Below, in pieces: positions 8,730-17,389 of a stretch of 64,000 nucleotides of DNA. Origin of the DNA: Paenibacillus brevis (GTDB lineage: Bacteria > Bacillota > Bacilli > Paenibacillales > Paenibacillaceae); NCBI RefSeq assembly GCF_018919145.1, contig NZ_JAHLQJ010000002.1:1-64000 (forward strand), given 5' to 3'. How positions within the stretch are numbered: the stretch's first letter is position 1; every line of letters begins with the position of its first letter. A program made the translations under genes and the position numbers. The notes beneath the pieces were generated by a model. That model searched no databases and was not told the origin of the DNA. It saw only the letters and a list, made by a program, of their open reading frames with translations.

Positions 8730-9578
8730 ATGGAGCTGCAGAAGCCTTTGCTTTCCTTTCAAGTGATTACAGATACGCATATAAGAGCGGATGCCTCGCA
8801 TGTCTATAACCTGAATTTGACGCGAGCCTTGGAGGATATTGCTGCGAATGGCCGAGGAAGTGCCGGCATTATGCATATCGGCGATATTACGGATCATGGC
8901 TTTCCTGAGGAATATGCGGAGTGGAAGCGAATCTGGAAGTCTGCTTCGGGTGCGTTGCCGCCGCTGTATCTGACCATGGGGAACCACGATGTCGGCTTTG
9001 GCGAATGGGAAGAGGAGCTGGGACGCTATTTTAAGGAGACCGGGACAGCATCGGCCTATCATGACCATTGGATCGATGGCTATCATTTTATTTTCATGGG
9101 CACCGAGGAAGGCATGGAGATTTTCTGCTCGTTATCAGATGAACAGCTGAAATGGCTGGATGCCAAGCTGCAGGAAGATGCTTCTCCTGATCGCCCTGTC
9201 TTTCTATTCCTACATCAGCCATTGAAGGATACAGTTGCCGGTTCGTTAGAGGAGCAGAGATGGTATGGTGTAGTCCAGGATACGGAGCTGAAGGCAATAT
9301 TAGCACGTCATCCGCAGGCCATCCTGTTCACCGGTCATACCCATTGGGAGCTGGAGGCGCCACGCAGCTATTTTGATGGAGAGAAGCGGCTTCCAGCCAT
9401 GTTCAATGCGGCTTCTATTGCCTACCTGTGGACTGATGAGGATGAGGCAAAAGCGGGAAGTCAGGGTTATTATGTAGATGTCTATCCGGACCATGTGCAG
9501 GTGCGAGGAAGAGACTTCACAAGCGGAAAATGGATTGACGCAGCTCAGTTCAAGGTTTCGTATCCGAAGGAATCATAG
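8730..9578 (+). CDS. Calcineurin-like metallophosphoesterase
   Basis: A 282-residue phosphoesterase with the complete dinuclear-metal motif series: TDTH, HIGDITDHG, MGNHDVG, LHQP and FTGHTHWE. It has no signal peptide. The start chosen is ATG 8730 because AGGAGG (8716-8721) is eight bases upstream; ATG 8691 has a weaker site. It closes the operon and is followed by a terminator. Relatives hydrolyse phosphodiesters such as glycerophosphodiesters or cyclic nucleotides. With a UgpB-like importer upstream, a glycerophosphodiesterase role is plausible. Confidence 0.85.
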   Translation: MELQKPLLSFQVITDTHIRADASHVYNLNLTRALEDIAANGRGSAGIMHIGDITDHGFPEEYAEWKRIWKSASGALPPLYLTMGNHDVGFGEWEEELGRYFKETGTASAYHDHWIDGYHFIFMGTEEGMEIFCSLSDEQLKWLDAKLQEDASPDRPVFLFLHQPLKDTVAGSLEEQRWYGVVQDTELKAILARHPQAILFTGHTHWELEAPRSYFDGEKRLPAMFNAASIAYLWTDEDEAKAGSQGYYVDVYPDHVQVRGRDFTSGKWIDAAQFKVSYPKES

Positions 9579-9603
9579 GTATAAATAATATTTTTGAGAG
9601 TGG

Positions 9604-9632
9604 AAGGCTGCCCTTGCCGGGCAGTCTTTTGT
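9604..9632 (+). terminator. Terminator of the phosphoester-uptake operon
   Basis: GGCTGCCC and GGGCAGTC pair (one G-U) around a five-base loop and are followed by TTTTG. Confidence 0.75.
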
Positions 9633-9783
9633 CATATTTCAGCTTAATCTTCTGCAAAACCCAAAAAAATGGGCTGTCATAAAAAACATTGTCCCTTTAT
9701 CTGCATCTGGGGGTTGGTTAAAATGAAGGTGACTACAATTTAGGAATAAACTGGAGCAATAGAGAAAAAGAGGAGGTGAAATT

Positions 9784-9797
9784 TGTAAGCGTTATCA
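9784..9797. promoter_or_regulatory. CcpA cre site upstream of the GH16 glucanase
   Basis: TGTAAGCGTTATCA matches the cre consensus TGWAARCGYTWNCW at every position. It lies 53 nt before the glucanase start codon, where CcpA binding would repress expression when preferred sugars are available. Confidence 0.8.
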
Positions 9798-9849
9798 AAA
9801 ATGGTTATGTTGAGGCATTTCATTTGAAATGAACTAAGGGAGGGTAATT

Positions 9850-12210
9850 ATGAGACGTTATCAACAAAGGATGCTGAGTTTGATTCTGGCAATTGTCATG
9901 GCAGCCGGGATAGGGCTGCTGCCGGGTATGAAAGCACAAGCAGCAGACGCAGGGACTATTACGTCAATGGCTTATTTCTCGGCGGCGGATGGTCCTGTGA
10001 TCTCCAAATCAGGTGTTGGACAAGCCAGCTATGGATTTGTCATGCCGGTATTTAACGGCGGAGCGGCAACCTGGAACCAGGTGTCCGGCGATTTGGGCGT
10101 GAAGGTGAAGGTTGCGGGCAACTGGGTGGATATCGATAGTGTTGCGGGCTATGTGTATAACCAAAACTGGGGACACTGGAGCGACGGCGGTGTCAACGGC
10201 TTCTGGTTTACCCTTTCCGCTACGACCGAGATTCAGTTGTATTCCAAAGCAAATGGAGTAACGCTTGATTATACACTGGTGTTCCAGAACATTAATACAA
10301 CGACGATCACCTCCATGACACCGACCCAAGGGCCTGGAATTACCGCAGGCTTCACCGGCGGTGCAGGGTTCACTTATCCGATCTTTAATAATGATCCTGC
10401 CATCACTTACGAGGCTGTAGCTGATGATTTGAAGGTGTATGTGAAGCCGGTCAACAGCAGCACATGGATAGATATCGATAATAATGCCGCCAGCGGCTGG
10501 ATTTATGACAGTAATTTTGGTCAATTCACCGAAGGCGGAGGGGGTTACTGGTTTACGGTAACGGAATCGATTAATGTCAAGCTGGAGTCCAAGACATCTT
10601 CTGCAAATCTCATTTACACAATTACGTTCAACGAGCCGGTCAGAAATTCTTATACGCTTACTCCTTATGAAGGAACCACCTTCACGGCCAACGAAAGCGG
10701 ATCAATCGGATTCCCGCTGCCCAAAATCGACGGCAGTGCGCCGATTGGCTCCGAGCTGGGGAGATTCGTCTATGAAATTAATATCAATGGCCAGTGGGTG
10801 GAGCTGAGCAATTCTGCTCTAAGCGGATTCATCTACTCAGGCAACGGCTATAATAACATGTCTGATGCCAACCAGTGGGGATATTGGGCGGATTATGTAT
10901 ACGGACTGTGGTTCCAACCGATTCAGGTGGATATGCAAATTCGGATCGGTTACCCTCAAAATGGACAAGCCGGAGGAAGTGTTGGCAATAACTTTGTCTA
11001 CTATACGTTCATTGGCAATCCAAACGCGCCTCGTCCGGATGTGACGGATCAAGAGGACATTGAAATTGGTACGCCAAGCAATCCGGCTATTGATGGCATG
11101 ACGCTCGTCTGGCAGGATGAGTTCAATGGAACTCAGCTTGATACCGGCAAATGGAGCTATGAAACCGGTTATTATATCAGTGATGATCCGAATAGCTGGG
11201 GCTGGGGCAATGCGGAGCTGGAGCATTACACGAACAGCGAGCAGAACGTATTTGTCCAGAACGGTGTATTAAATATCCGCGCACTTAATGAGCCGAAGTC
11301 TTTCCCGCAGGACCCGAACCGGTATGCACAGTACTCTTCGGGTAAAATCAACACGAAGGATCACTTTACCTTCCAATACGGCCGGGTAGATTTCCGGGCC
11401 AAGCTGCCTACGGGCAACGGTATTTGGCCGGCATTGTGGATGCTTCCGGAAGATTCGGTGTACGGTGCATGGGCGGCTTCCGGTGAGATCGACGTCATGG
11501 AAGCGAAGGGCAGACTGCCGGGAACGACTAGCGGAGCTGTTCACTTTGGCGGACAATGGCCGGTGAACCGTTATCTGGCGGGAGAATACTATTTCCCTGA
11601 AGGACAGACGTTTGCGAATGATTACCATGTATACACGCTGATTTGGGAAGAGGATAATTTCAAATGGTACGTGGATGGCAAGTTCTTCTTCAAGGTGACT
11701 CGGGATCAATGGTATTCGGTAGCGGCTCCGAATAATCCGAATGCGCCGTTTGATCAGCCGTTCTACATCATCATGAATCTGGCGGTCGGAGGACACTTTG
11801 ACGGCGGACTGGCGCCAAGTCCATCGGATATTCCGGCTACTATGCAGGTGGATTATGTTCGCGTATATAATGCGGGCAGCACGGGAGGCGGCGGAGAAAA
11901 TCCCGGTCCCGGTCAAGGCTCGGTAATTATCGGCGATGCGGTGCGCGGGCTGAAGAAGACGGGTGACGACTTACTATTCTATGTAAATGGGGCGACCTTC
12001 GCTGATTTGCATTACAAGATCAACAACGGTGGCCAAATGAATGTGGCCATGACTTCAGATGGTAACGGGAATTATACGTATCCGGTCAACAACCTGCAAT
12101 CCGGGGATACGGTGGAATATTTCTTCACCTATAATCCAGGTCAAGGGGCGTTGGATACGCCATGGCAGACCTATATTCATGGGGTTACCCAAGGGGTTGC
12201 AGCGGAATAA
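9850..12210 (+). CDS. Secreted GH16 endo-beta-1,3-glucanase (laminarinase) with CBM56
   Basis: A 786-residue secreted enzyme. Residues 1-32 are a signal peptide ending KAQA. Residues about 35-395 hold three related beta-rich modules of 105-130 residues, each with a WxDI/WxEL-like strand and a WFT or WFQ element. The GH16 catalytic domain is at about 415-675, with the signature GEIDVMEAKG: Glu546 nucleophile, Asp548, and Glu551 acid/base. After a Gly/Pro linker, the last 90 residues (LKKTGDDLLFYVNGATFADL to TYIHG) look like CBM56, a beta-1,3-glucan-binding module. Start ATG follows GGGAGGG. A cre site upstream implies carbon catabolite repression. A hairpin terminator follows. Likely targets are fungal, algal or plant beta-1,3-glucans. 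Confidence 0.92.
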   Translation: MRRYQQRMLSLILAIVMAAGIGLLPGMKAQAADAGTITSMAYFSAADGPVISKSGVGQASYGFVMPVFNGGAATWNQVSGDLGVKVKVAGNWVDIDSVAGYVYNQNWGHWSDGGVNGFWFTLSATTEIQLYSKANGVTLDYTLVFQNINTTTITSMTPTQGPGITAGFTGGAGFTYPIFNNDPAITYEAVADDLKVYVKPVNSSTWIDIDNNAASGWIYDSNFGQFTEGGGGYWFTVTESINVKLESKTSSANLIYTITFNEPVRNSYTLTPYEGTTFTANESGSIGFPLPKIDGSAPIGSELGRFVYEININGQWVELSNSALSGFIYSGNGYNNMSDANQWGYWADYVYGLWFQPIQVDMQIRIGYPQNGQAGGSVGNNFVYYTFIGNPNAPRPDVTDQEDIEIGTPSNPAIDGMTLVWQDEFNGTQLDTGKWSYETGYYISDDPNSWGWGNAELEHYTNSEQNVFVQNGVLNIRALNEPKSFPQDPNRYAQYSSGKINTKDHFTFQYGRVDFRAKLPTGNGIWPALWMLPEDSVYGAWAASGEIDVMEAKGRLPGTTSGAVHFGGQWPVNRYLAGEYYFPEGQTFANDYHVYTLIWEEDNFKWYVDGKFFFKVTRDQWYSVAAPNNPNAPFDQPFYIIMNLAVGGHFDGGLAPSPSDIPATMQVDYVRVYNAGSTGGGGENPGPGQGSVIIGDAVRGLKKTGDDLLFYVNGATFADLHYKINNGGQMNVAMTSDGNGNYTYPVNNLQSGDTVEYFFTYNPGQGALDTPWQTYIHGVTQGVAAE

Positions 12211-12253
12211 AGGGCTCAGGGTGGCATTCCTTCCGGCAATAGACTAAGATCAA

Positions 12254-12295
12254 TATAGGCGTGGGAGAAGATGACGGACTTCTCTCCGCCTATTT
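12254..12295 (+). terminator. Hairpin terminator of the GH16 gene
   Basis: ATAGGCG and CGCCTAT, extended by GGAGAAG and CTTCTC, form a long stem-loop 40 nt after the stop codon, followed by a short T run. Confidence 0.7.
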
Positions 12296-12304
12296 ACTAT
12301 GAAT

Positions 12305-12457
12305 GTACTTAAAATGCGAGTTCAAAAAGTCAACTGTTCAGCACCGCGCGCAGGCTTCAAGCGCGTGGTAGGACGATACGGGTGTCACCACACGCCGCAC
12401 GGAGGGGTGAAGCAGGCGTTTCGTGATCAAAAGGTCACTTTTTGAACAAGCTCTTAA
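12305..12457. repeat. Inverted-repeat element, copy 1
   Basis: The ends read ACTTAAAATGCGAGTTCAAA at the left and, inverted, CTTTTTGAACAAGCTCTTAA at the right. Inner sequence GATCAAAAGGT is shared with the shorter copy at 32837-32920. The interior (about 12340-12420) is GC-rich. The right end lies immediately before the ribosome-binding site of the next gene, as in copy 2. Confidence 0.65.
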
Positions 12458-12473
12458 AAAGGGAGAGAAGGAA

Positions 12474-13232
12474 TTGCACACCCAAGAAAGCTTGATGAAG
12501 CAATTAGAGCAGTCAGGTATCCAGTCCAATGGAACGTTGCTGGTTCATTCTTCTATGAAGAGTATCGGTGAGGTAGCCGGCGGCGCAGATACCGTACTAG
12601 ATGTGCTTGCTTCCCATATGGCGGACGGCCTGCTTGTGCTGCCGACCCACAGCTGGTCTACGATTAATGCAGACAATCCGCGGTTTTATGTGGATCGTTC
12701 GCCATGCTGTGTCGGGATCTTGCCAGAGCTGTTCCGGCAGCGCCCGGGCGTAATTCGCTCATGGCATCCGACGCATTCTGTGGCAGCTTTAGGACGGGAT
12801 GCCGAGGAATTCACCAGCGGAGACCACCGGTTCGATACCCCTTGTGCCCGGGGATCTGCATGGGGCAAGCTGTTGGACCGCAAGGCTGCCATTATGCTTG
12901 TCGGGGTTGATCTTAGGCGTAACACCTTTATTCATGGCGTGGAGGAATGGGTCGACATTCCCGGCAGAATGACGGATGATCATGAAATGCTGATCACGGT
13001 CTTGCCTGACGGAACAGAAATCTCGGTGCCTTCCCGCAGACATTCCGGACTGTCCTGGTCAGAGCATTTCTGGAAGGTGGAGGATGTTCTGTTGGAGCGC
13101 GGGGCCATGAAGATAGGACAGCTTGGTGATGCAGTCACGCGAATCTGCGATGCTGAAGCTGTGACCAAGGTAATTACTGAGATGCTTCTGGATAACCCGG
13201 ATTTGTTCTCCGACAACGAGCCATTAGCTTAA
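12474..13232 (+). CDS. AAC(3)-family N-acetyltransferase (YokD-like)
   Basis: A 252-residue cytoplasmic enzyme of the aminoglycoside 3-N-acetyltransferase family, which moves an acetyl group from acetyl-CoA to an amine. Motifs seen: LLVHSSMKSIGEVAGGADTV near the N-terminus, LPTHSW, HPTHSVAALG with the conserved His, FDTPCARGSAWGKLL, and NTFIHGVEEW. The ORF opens with GTG at 12423, but that lies inside the repeat element and its first 17 residues would be repeat-derived. TTG at 12474 follows GGGAGAG with six-base spacing and is preferred. Many chromosomal family members do not give drug resistance, so aminoglycoside activity is uncertain. Confidence 0.8.
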   Translation: MHTQESLMKQLEQSGIQSNGTLLVHSSMKSIGEVAGGADTVLDVLASHMADGLLVLPTHSWSTINADNPRFYVDRSPCCVGILPELFRQRPGVIRSWHPTHSVAALGRDAEEFTSGDHRFDTPCARGSAWGKLLDRKAAIMLVGVDLRRNTFIHGVEEWVDIPGRMTDDHEMLITVLPDGTEISVPSRRHSGLSWSEHFWKVEDVLLERGAMKIGQLGDAVTRICDAEAVTKVITEMLLDNPDLFSDNEPLA

Positions 13233-13245
13233 AGAATAACACAGG

Positions 13246-14439
13246 TTACTTTTTCTCGGAAAAAGACCCAAAGTCTGTAATGCTCAGTTTGTAGGATATC
13301 GAAATTTTGGACTGGCTGAATCTTTCATCCCAGTCGTCCTTTACCTTTTTCCAGACCGAGGGGTACTTGATGGCTAGCTGATCTCCAAAGCCCGCAACAT
13401 CCGCAGCGTAAGTATTCTGCAGCTTGTGGATCAGCTGTGTCATCATTCGAATAAGCTCTTCCTCAAAAATTTTGCTTGCCTCGTCTGCGTACTCCTGGGT
13501 GGTTGAGGTATCCCCTTTGCTCCACGTCTCAATGATTCTTCCTGTCGTTGTAATTTTCACATCAAAGGATATTTCTTCCCCTTCTACATGGGGAGTAATT
13601 TTGCTCTTTAATGATTTCATTTCAAAGACCAGCGGCTCGCCTTTTGAGTCGTTCACTTTAATGACTCCTCTATCCCCTTCGCCTCGGAGCCAAGTCAGGC
13701 ACATGGTATCCTCTTCCTCCAATGACCCAATGGATTGTCCTATGGAGCCTTTAATGATTTCCGCACCCGAGAAGAGTGTCTCCTTGCCAGCTGTGATCAG
13801 CCTTTGCAGAACAAAGCTCTTTCTCGAATGAATCATCGCATCCAGCCTGGCCAGCGTAACAGGGCGCATGACTTTACTCGTTCGGGAACGGTTGCGCGAC
13901 ATGCCGATAAGAGCGACTGCAGGAATCTCTTTGTTTGGAGTGCCGACCAATACATCCATGGCCTCCCCTTCACTGACAAGTACAATGCAGCTGGGACGAA
14001 TATCGTTGTCCCGAAGAAGGAAATCGGTCAATTGCTCGGCACTTTGCTTCTTCAAAAGATCCGCCGATATAACGATTACTTTGAGGTGATGCCCAATAAT
14101 AGGGCGGTCCAGACGAATTGAGAACTGGCGGAATATTTGCAGAATCGAATCCCCGCTCCCGGAGATGTTGAAGAAGGGGGAACTCTTCTCCAGAGACTTG
14201 TCCTCATTAGAAGCTGCGCCCACAGCAGGAACAACTTGAATCGTTACCAAGAGTTTATCCTGCTTGGGGTACCTGGCTCCTTTACGTTCCAAATCTTTTT
14301 CCTTAGGCGCCGGCTTACCGGCATCCAGTGATAATCCAAGATAAAGAGCCAGATCCTCAACCTCCCTGCTGCTCCAGCAGCCTGACAGCAACAAGAGCAC
14401 ACAGAGGACACTTATAAGCTTGCGGAGACCTCTAAACAT
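13246..14439 (-). CDS. gerC: Spore germination receptor subunit C, Ger(x)C lipoprotein
   Basis: A 397-residue lipoprotein, the third subunit of a GerA-type germinant receptor in the spore inner membrane. The signal peptide ends LLLLSGC, followed by WSSREVEDLALYLGLSLDAG, typical of the family. Mid-protein the segment FRQFSIRLDRPIIGHHLKVI and the C-terminal helical region (EEELIRMMTQLIHKLQNTY) are family features. It overlaps the end of gerB by eight bases, so the three genes are one operon (A-B-C). The paralogue name (K, B, Y and so on) cannot be given from sequence alone. Confidence 0.92.
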   Translation of the reverse strand: MFRGLRKLISVLCVLLLLSGCWSSREVEDLALYLGLSLDAGKPAPKEKDLERKGARYPKQDKLLVTIQVVPAVGAASNEDKSLEKSSPFFNISGSGDSILQIFRQFSIRLDRPIIGHHLKVIVISADLLKKQSAEQLTDFLLRDNDIRPSCIVLVSEGEAMDVLVGTPNKEIPAVALIGMSRNRSRTSKVMRPVTLARLDAMIHSRKSFVLQRLITAGKETLFSGAEIIKGSIGQSIGSLEEEDTMCLTWLRGEGDRGVIKVNDSKGEPLVFEMKSLKSKITPHVEGEEISFDVKITTTGRIIETWSKGDTSTTQEYADEASKIFEEELIRMMTQLIHKLQNTYAADVAGFGDQLAIKYPSVWKKVKDDWDERFSQSKISISYKLSITDFGSFSEKK

Positions 14440-15535
14440 GACCTTTCGTTCCTTTCTTGCGTATCATCCAGATTAAAGAGAGCATCAGCGGCAACAGGAA
14501 GAACATTCCTAACCCGAGATAACCGATAGTATCTCCAAGTGTGAATACATCCTGCAAGCTTCTCGGAAGCATGGTGGCAATAAAAATGGCAGGGGCCAGC
14601 ATGAAAATGATAGGCCTCAACTGAACATTAAAAATCTGGGATATGCCAAGGGAAGCTTGAAAGAAAAAACTGCTAAAATTACAGAACATCTGCATCAGCC
14701 AAATGACCATGAAAGGGAATTCCAGCCGCTCGATGAAAAAACCGGTGATCTCAAAGCTGCGGACAAGATCAATGGTGGGCCAAGTGCTGGTTACCACGCT
14801 ATCCACGCTGAGGCAGCCGATGACAAACACCACAGTCAGCAGATACAGGAAGATGGGAATAGCGATGCCCCCCAGCATTGCCTTGACCGCCTGCTTTGGC
14901 TCCTGAACAAAAGCTACAAGCGTCAAAACGACTTCACATCCGGCATAGATGAGAATAGCCGTCTTCATTCCGCGCAGAACAGGCATTATTCCGGAACCGA
15001 GAACCGGGCGCAGATGGTTAATGTCAAACAGACGAAGACTCACGCCAAATGACACCAGCAAGACGAGAATCGAGATTGGAAGAACGATTTGAAACAGCCT
15101 TGCAATAGAGTTGATCCCGCCTAATACGAGGTATACCCCAACCCAGATAAAAGGAAGTACAACGGCCTCAGGAGGTGTTCCTTCAAGCAGAAAGAATGTC
15201 GTCACCTCCGCCAGTGTTCGGATCTCAAACCCGGCGACGCTGATGAAATACAAAATCAGGATCATTCCCACCAACTTGCCGGGGAACTTGCCAATGATTT
15301 TACCAGCGTATTGAAAGACCGTCTGCCCGGGGAATTGCAGGCATAGCTTCACCATAAGAAGAACAATGCCCAGCATTGCAGCTCCCCCCAGCAAAATGGT
15401 TAACCAGGCGTCCGGCGTCTCCATCGTCTGGGTGACATTTCGGGGAAGGGTGAGAATTCCTGCCCCCAGGAGCGTATTGGTCAGGAATACAGCAGCTTGC
15501 GAAGATGTTATTTTATCGTCTGTGCGAGTGAACAC
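14432..15535 (-). CDS. gerB: Spore germination receptor subunit B, GerB permease family
   Basis: A 367-residue membrane protein of the amino acid/polyamine permease type found in germinant receptors. About ten hydrophobic helices are seen, beginning SSQAAVFLTNTLLGAGILTL. Start choice: the open frame extends to 15721, but AGGAGG seven bases before GTG 15535 gives a protein of normal GerB length, starting MFTRTDDKITSSQ. It begins 20 nt after the gerA stop codon. GerB subunits are thought to bind the germinant. No truncation is seen. Confidence 0.9.
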   Translation of the reverse strand: MFTRTDDKITSSQAAVFLTNTLLGAGILTLPRNVTQTMETPDAWLTILLGGAAMLGIVLLMVKLCLQFPGQTVFQYAGKIIGKFPGKLVGMILILYFISVAGFEIRTLAEVTTFFLLEGTPPEAVVLPFIWVGVYLVLGGINSIARLFQIVLPISILVLLVSFGVSLRLFDINHLRPVLGSGIMPVLRGMKTAILIYAGCEVVLTLVAFVQEPKQAVKAMLGGIAIPIFLYLLTVVFVIGCLSVDSVVTSTWPTIDLVRSFEITGFFIERLEFPFMVIWLMQMFCNFSSFFFQASLGISQIFNVQLRPIIFMLAPAIFIATMLPRSLQDVFTLGDTIGYLGLGMFFLLPLMLSLIWMIRKKGTKGHV

Positions 15536-15555
15536 ATTAAAGCCTCCTGACACAA

Positions 15556-17187
15556 TTAGGTTTGGCGACGCTCCTGCCGCGTTTTCATCATAGCGGGTCG
15601 TTTCTTCATTAAAGAGATCGGAGCACGAATAAACAGATCCTTCCAATCCTGCAGCCGGTAAGGAGAGACTGGAGTCAGATAGGAGACACCGAAGCTCTTG
15701 AGCCGGGAGAGATGACTGCACAACAGCAGAAAGAACAAGATGGTTCCGAACATGCCCAGGATGGCGGCGAAGATCATCCCGAAAAAGCGTAATAGCCGCA
15801 AGGTAATCCCGGCGCTGTAAGACGGCATCGAGAAGGAGGAGATTGCGGTCACTGCCACCACGATGACAAGGATCGGACTGACAATGCCAGCTTGGACGGC
15901 TGCGTCTCCAACAATAATACCTCCTACGATCCCCATCGCCGGTCCGATCGGCTTCGGCAGCCTGATTCCCGCCTCACGCAGGATTTCGATAGCCAGCTCC
16001 AGGATCAGCACCTCGATTAATGAGGGGAAGGGCACTCCCTGCCGTGTCTCAATGATGGAGAGCACCAGTTCCGTCGGAATCAGTCCAGGATGAAAGGAAA
16101 TAAATGAGATATAGATGGAGGGTGCCAATAGAGATAAAAAAGCAGCGAAAAAGCGAAGCATCCGAAGTAATGAACTGGGAATCCAACGCTCGTAATAGTC
16201 CTCCGGGGATTGAAGCAGCATACTGAAAGTAGCCGGCGCAATCAGCGCAAAAGGACTTCCGTCCTGCAGAATCGCCACTCTTCCCTCCAAAAGCCCATTG
16301 ATAACACGGTCAGGCCGTTCCGTATTCTGGAGCTGCTGGAAAGGACTTAAATAGTTATCCTCAATAAGCTGCTCAATGTATCCTGAATCTGCGAGAAAAT
16401 CAATGTCGATATTGCTTACACGCGCTTCGACCTCCTTCAGAAGGTCTGCATTTACGATATCTTTAAAGTAGGCAATGACCACATCCTTGGGAAGGGTGTT
16501 GCCGATTCGGTAGCTCCTCATCTCTAACTGTTCGCTGAAGCCCTGGCGACGGAGCATCGAGGTGTTTTCGCTGAGCACCTCCGTGAACCCGAGACGGGGG
16601 CCGCGCAGCAAGGCCTCGGACAGAGGCTCGACAATGGCGCGATTACTTGTATTTGGGTTCTGGATCAATAAGCCGCAGGGGACACCTTCTACAATGACTC
16701 CCGCATGCCCAAACAGGACGAGTCGGCTGAACTCTATTGCATCTGTTGCCTCTTTAAGGGTGTAAAATGGAAGGAGTCCGTTCCCGTTGAACGGGATGGA
16801 GAGCATATCGCGTGTAAGTTCAAACATGAAAAACTCAAGGATGCGCATGTTAAGCTCACGTTGCTGCTGCATTCCGTCCATATAGAATAAAGTCCCCTGG
16901 GCGTCAAGCTTGGACATCGGGAACTTTCGGATAACTAAATCGCTATTCTCGCCTATGACATGCAGGACAGAACGGATATCTGCGGCATAATCTCCGGAAA
17001 AAGGCATTCTTTCGACAGAGGACGAACTGGGAGACGGGGCCGAAGCAGTCTTAAAGTTACCGCCGCTCTTAATAAAGTCATGTACACGGGCAAATATTTT
17101 ACTAAGAAGAAATGGGACCAGGAAGGCCGCAATTGAAAGAACCCAGATATGCCAGCTGGGTACAAACGACATCAGTGATGACATCAA
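15556..17187 (-). CDS. gerA: Spore germination receptor subunit A, GerA family
   Basis: A 543-residue membrane protein, first gene of the operon. The large N-terminal hydrophilic domain spans about residues 60-330, with the family pattern PDRVINGLLEGRVAILQDGS. Several transmembrane helices follow from about 345 (FAAFLSLLAPSIYISFISFH; GIVGGIIVGDAAVQAGIVSP). The hydrophobic N-terminal 35 residues are less usual and may be an extra anchor. The operon is expected to be made in the forespore under sigma-G; no promoter was confidently identified. The ribosome site is weak (GGGGTG 13 bases upstream), so the exact start is uncertain. Confidence 0.9.
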   Translation of the reverse strand: MMSSLMSFVPSWHIWVLSIAAFLVPFLLSKIFARVHDFIKSGGNFKTASAPSPSSSSVERMPFSGDYAADIRSVLHVIGENSDLVIRKFPMSKLDAQGTLFYMDGMQQQRELNMRILEFFMFELTRDMLSIPFNGNGLLPFYTLKEATDAIEFSRLVLFGHAGVIVEGVPCGLLIQNPNTSNRAIVEPLSEALLRGPRLGFTEVLSENTSMLRRQGFSEQLEMRSYRIGNTLPKDVVIAYFKDIVNADLLKEVEARVSNIDIDFLADSGYIEQLIEDNYLSPFQQLQNTERPDRVINGLLEGRVAILQDGSPFALIAPATFSMLLQSPEDYYERWIPSSLLRMLRFFAAFLSLLAPSIYISFISFHPGLIPTELVLSIIETRQGVPFPSLIEVLILELAIEILREAGIRLPKPIGPAMGIVGGIIVGDAAVQAGIVSPILVIVVAVTAISSFSMPSYSAGITLRLLRFFGMIFAAILGMFGTILFFLLLCSHLSRLKSFGVSYLTPVSPYRLQDWKDLFIRAPISLMKKRPAMMKTRQERRQT

Positions 17188-17389
17188 GGAATGTTCACCC
17201 CATAATGGAATTAAAAGTCTTGCAATTAAGCTTTCCTAAGCGGGCTGATTTTAGTCACCATCTGAATGGAAGGGGCGAATGAAGAACGGTATCCGGAGCT
17301 TTATTTTGCATTTAAATGCGCCGATTGCAAAGCTTGTCCCCGGACGAGCAGATATAATTACAGCGAAGGTAACCGTAGGAGGTGATGTT

